A DNA stretch of 5,516 nt, taken from NCBI GenBank assembly GCA_002373555.1, contig DFKM01000235.1, forward strand, positions 1 through 5,516. Direction: 5' to 3'. The notes beneath the pieces are model-generated. The model made no database searches, was not told the DNA's origin, and saw only the letters and a program-made list of their open reading frames with translations. The translations under genes and the position numbers were made by a program. Position 1 is the first letter of the stretch. Each line of letters opens with the position of its first letter. Positions 4,492-5,516 of the stretch are shown here, in pieces. Source of the stretch: Lachnospiraceae bacterium UBA3645. GTDB lineage: Bacteria > Bacillota > Clostridia > Lachnospirales > Lachnospiraceae.

Positions 4492-5516
4492 ATGAAGAAA
4501 AGAATTCTGGCAACTCTTCTGTCTGGTCTCCTGATCCTGAGCCTTGCAGCCTGCGGCAGCAGCGGCAGCTCGGACGCAGGTTCTGAGAGCGAAGCAGCGG
4601 ACTCCGCGAGCGGAGACGGCGTATCGATCACGATCTTCAACTCCAAGATGGAGATCCAGAGTCAGATGGAAGAAATGGCAGCCAAGTATTCGGAAGAGAA
4701 GGGCGTAAACGTAGAAGTTTACTACTCCAGCGACACGGTTGCAGCACACCTGTCCACCCGTTACGCTTCCAATGAGCCTTATACCATTTCCATGGTAGAC
4801 GCGAAGGACGTTTACGCACTGGCAGCAGAGCATGCACTCGATCTGTCCGATCAGGACTGGGTCAAGGATACCACCCAGGCGATCGCGATCGACGGCAAGA
4901 CTTATGGTTTCCCGGTCTGCGTAGAAGCCAGAGGCATCATCTACAATGCTGACGCGATCAAGAATGCGACCGGCAAAGATTTCGATCCGTCCACCATCAA
5001 GACCACCGAGGATTTCCAGGCGATCGTCGATGCCTGCAAGGCCGGCGGCATGGAGTCTCCTGTAGGCGTCATGAAGGAAGACTGGTCCCTCGGCGCTCAT
5101 TTCCTTGCGGAAGTCTATGAGCAGCAGGAAGATCCGGATGCATTCATCGCCGGCATCAAGGACGGTTCCATCGTTCTTGCTGATGATGCGAAGTTCAACG
5201 CCCTGATGGATACTTTTGATGTTCTGAAGGACAACAACTATGCAAAGGACGCTGCGATCTCCGCAGAGCGTGAAGTAACCGAGCAGAAGCTGGCTGAGGG
5301 CGAGATCGCTTTCATGTTCGGCGGCAACTGGGACTGGGCTGTGATCAATGCTTATGATTACACCGAGAACATGGGCATGATGCCTGTCCCGAATGATTCC
5401 AACGACGGAAGCAACGAGAAGCTTGTCGGCGGCGGCTCCAAGTACTTCTTCATCGATTCCTCCGAGAATACCTCCGAGGCACAGCAGCAGGCTGCGAAGG
5501 ATTTCCTGAACTGGCT
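4492..5516 (+). CDS. Sugar-type ABC transporter substrate-binding lipoprotein (3' end cut)
   Basis: The first 341 codons plus two bases of an extracellular solute-binding protein, family 1 (carbohydrate uptake type); the gene runs off the window and the family is usually 400-450 residues. The signal peptide starts MKKRILATLLSG and ends in the lipobox SLAAC, so Cys21 is the lipid anchor. A Ser/Gly/Glu/Asp linker (22-42) precedes the fold. The first strand is VSITIFNSKMEIQSQMEEMA, followed by KTYGFPVCVEARGIIYNADAI (the usual xYGxP...xxYN region) and EGEIAFMFGGNWDWAVINAYD (the typical GxxAMxxxGxW segment). It would hand a sugar or oligosaccharide to permease genes expected downstream. GGGAGG (4477-4482) lies nine bases before ATG 4492. 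The substrate cannot be assigned. Frequent C-ending codons (ATC, TCC, ACC, TTC) suit high expression. Confidence 0.93.
   Translation, partial: MKKRILATLLSGLLILSLAACGSSGSSDAGSESEAADSASGDGVSITIFNSKMEIQSQMEEMAAKYSEEKGVNVEVYYSSDTVAAHLSTRYASNEPYTISMVDAKDVYALAAEHALDLSDQDWVKDTTQAIAIDGKTYGFPVCVEARGIIYNADAIKNATGKDFDPSTIKTTEDFQAIVDACKAGGMESPVGVMKEDWSLGAHFLAEVYEQQEDPDAFIAGIKDGSIVLADDAKFNALMDTFDVLKDNNYAKDAAISAEREVTEQKLAEGEIAFMFGGNWDWAVINAYDYTENMGMMPVPNDSNDGSNEKLVGGGSKYFFIDSSENTSEAQQQAAKDFLNW

Noticed and set aside
4441..5100. A 219-codon minus-strand frame opposite the binding-protein gene
   Set aside because: The plus-strand frame has a signal peptide, lipobox, RBS, perfect promoter and solute-binding motifs across the same bases. 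The antisense product has none of these.

Overview
The window looks like part of a Gram-positive Firmicutes chromosome of the class Clostridia, plausibly Lachnospiraceae. The reasons are moderately GC-rich coding sequence, strong GGAGG-type ribosome binding sites, consensus sigma-A promoters, lipobox lipoproteins and a DUF4349-type lipoprotein. No plasmid, phage or IS gene is visible, so this reads as ordinary chromosome with one carefully regulated sugar-uptake locus. The family assignment of the organism is inference.

Left part (1-1814): the 3' end of a cyclophilin-type peptidyl-prolyl isomerase is followed by a 217-base leader region. The leader holds an undescribed 27-codon ORF with an excellent ribosome binding site and GC-rich sequence that can fold. 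Next comes a complete mgtE magnesium transporter/channel gene, closed by a textbook intrinsic terminator.

Middle part (1815-3154): a DUF4349-type lipoprotein, anchored at the N-terminus by lipid and near the C-terminus by one membrane helix, sits behind what looks like an ECF-sigma promoter. It converges on a LacI/GalR-family repressor gene on the minus strand. A perfect 24-base palindrome between them ends the repressor gene and may serve both directions.

Right part (3155-5516): the LacI-type repressor and a sugar-type ABC substrate-binding lipoprotein (cut by the window end) are divergently transcribed from a 344-base control region. The binding-protein gene has a fully consensus promoter (TTGACA-17-TATAAT). 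The repressor has a strong promoter (TTTACA-16-TATAAT) whose predicted start point falls on the A of its ATG, suggesting a leaderless mRNA. The region carries a TGTAAA/TTTACA palindrome over the repressor's -35, two TTTCATGAAA boxes, a central-CG operator of LacI/GalR form just downstream of the binding-protein start point, and a spaced inverted repeat.

The simplest model is that the repressor silences an otherwise maximally strong sugar-uptake promoter, and itself, until an inducer binds. The sugar cannot be told from this window. The most interesting items for follow-up are the mgtE leader ORF/RNA, the leaderless repressor, and the multi-site operator arrangement.
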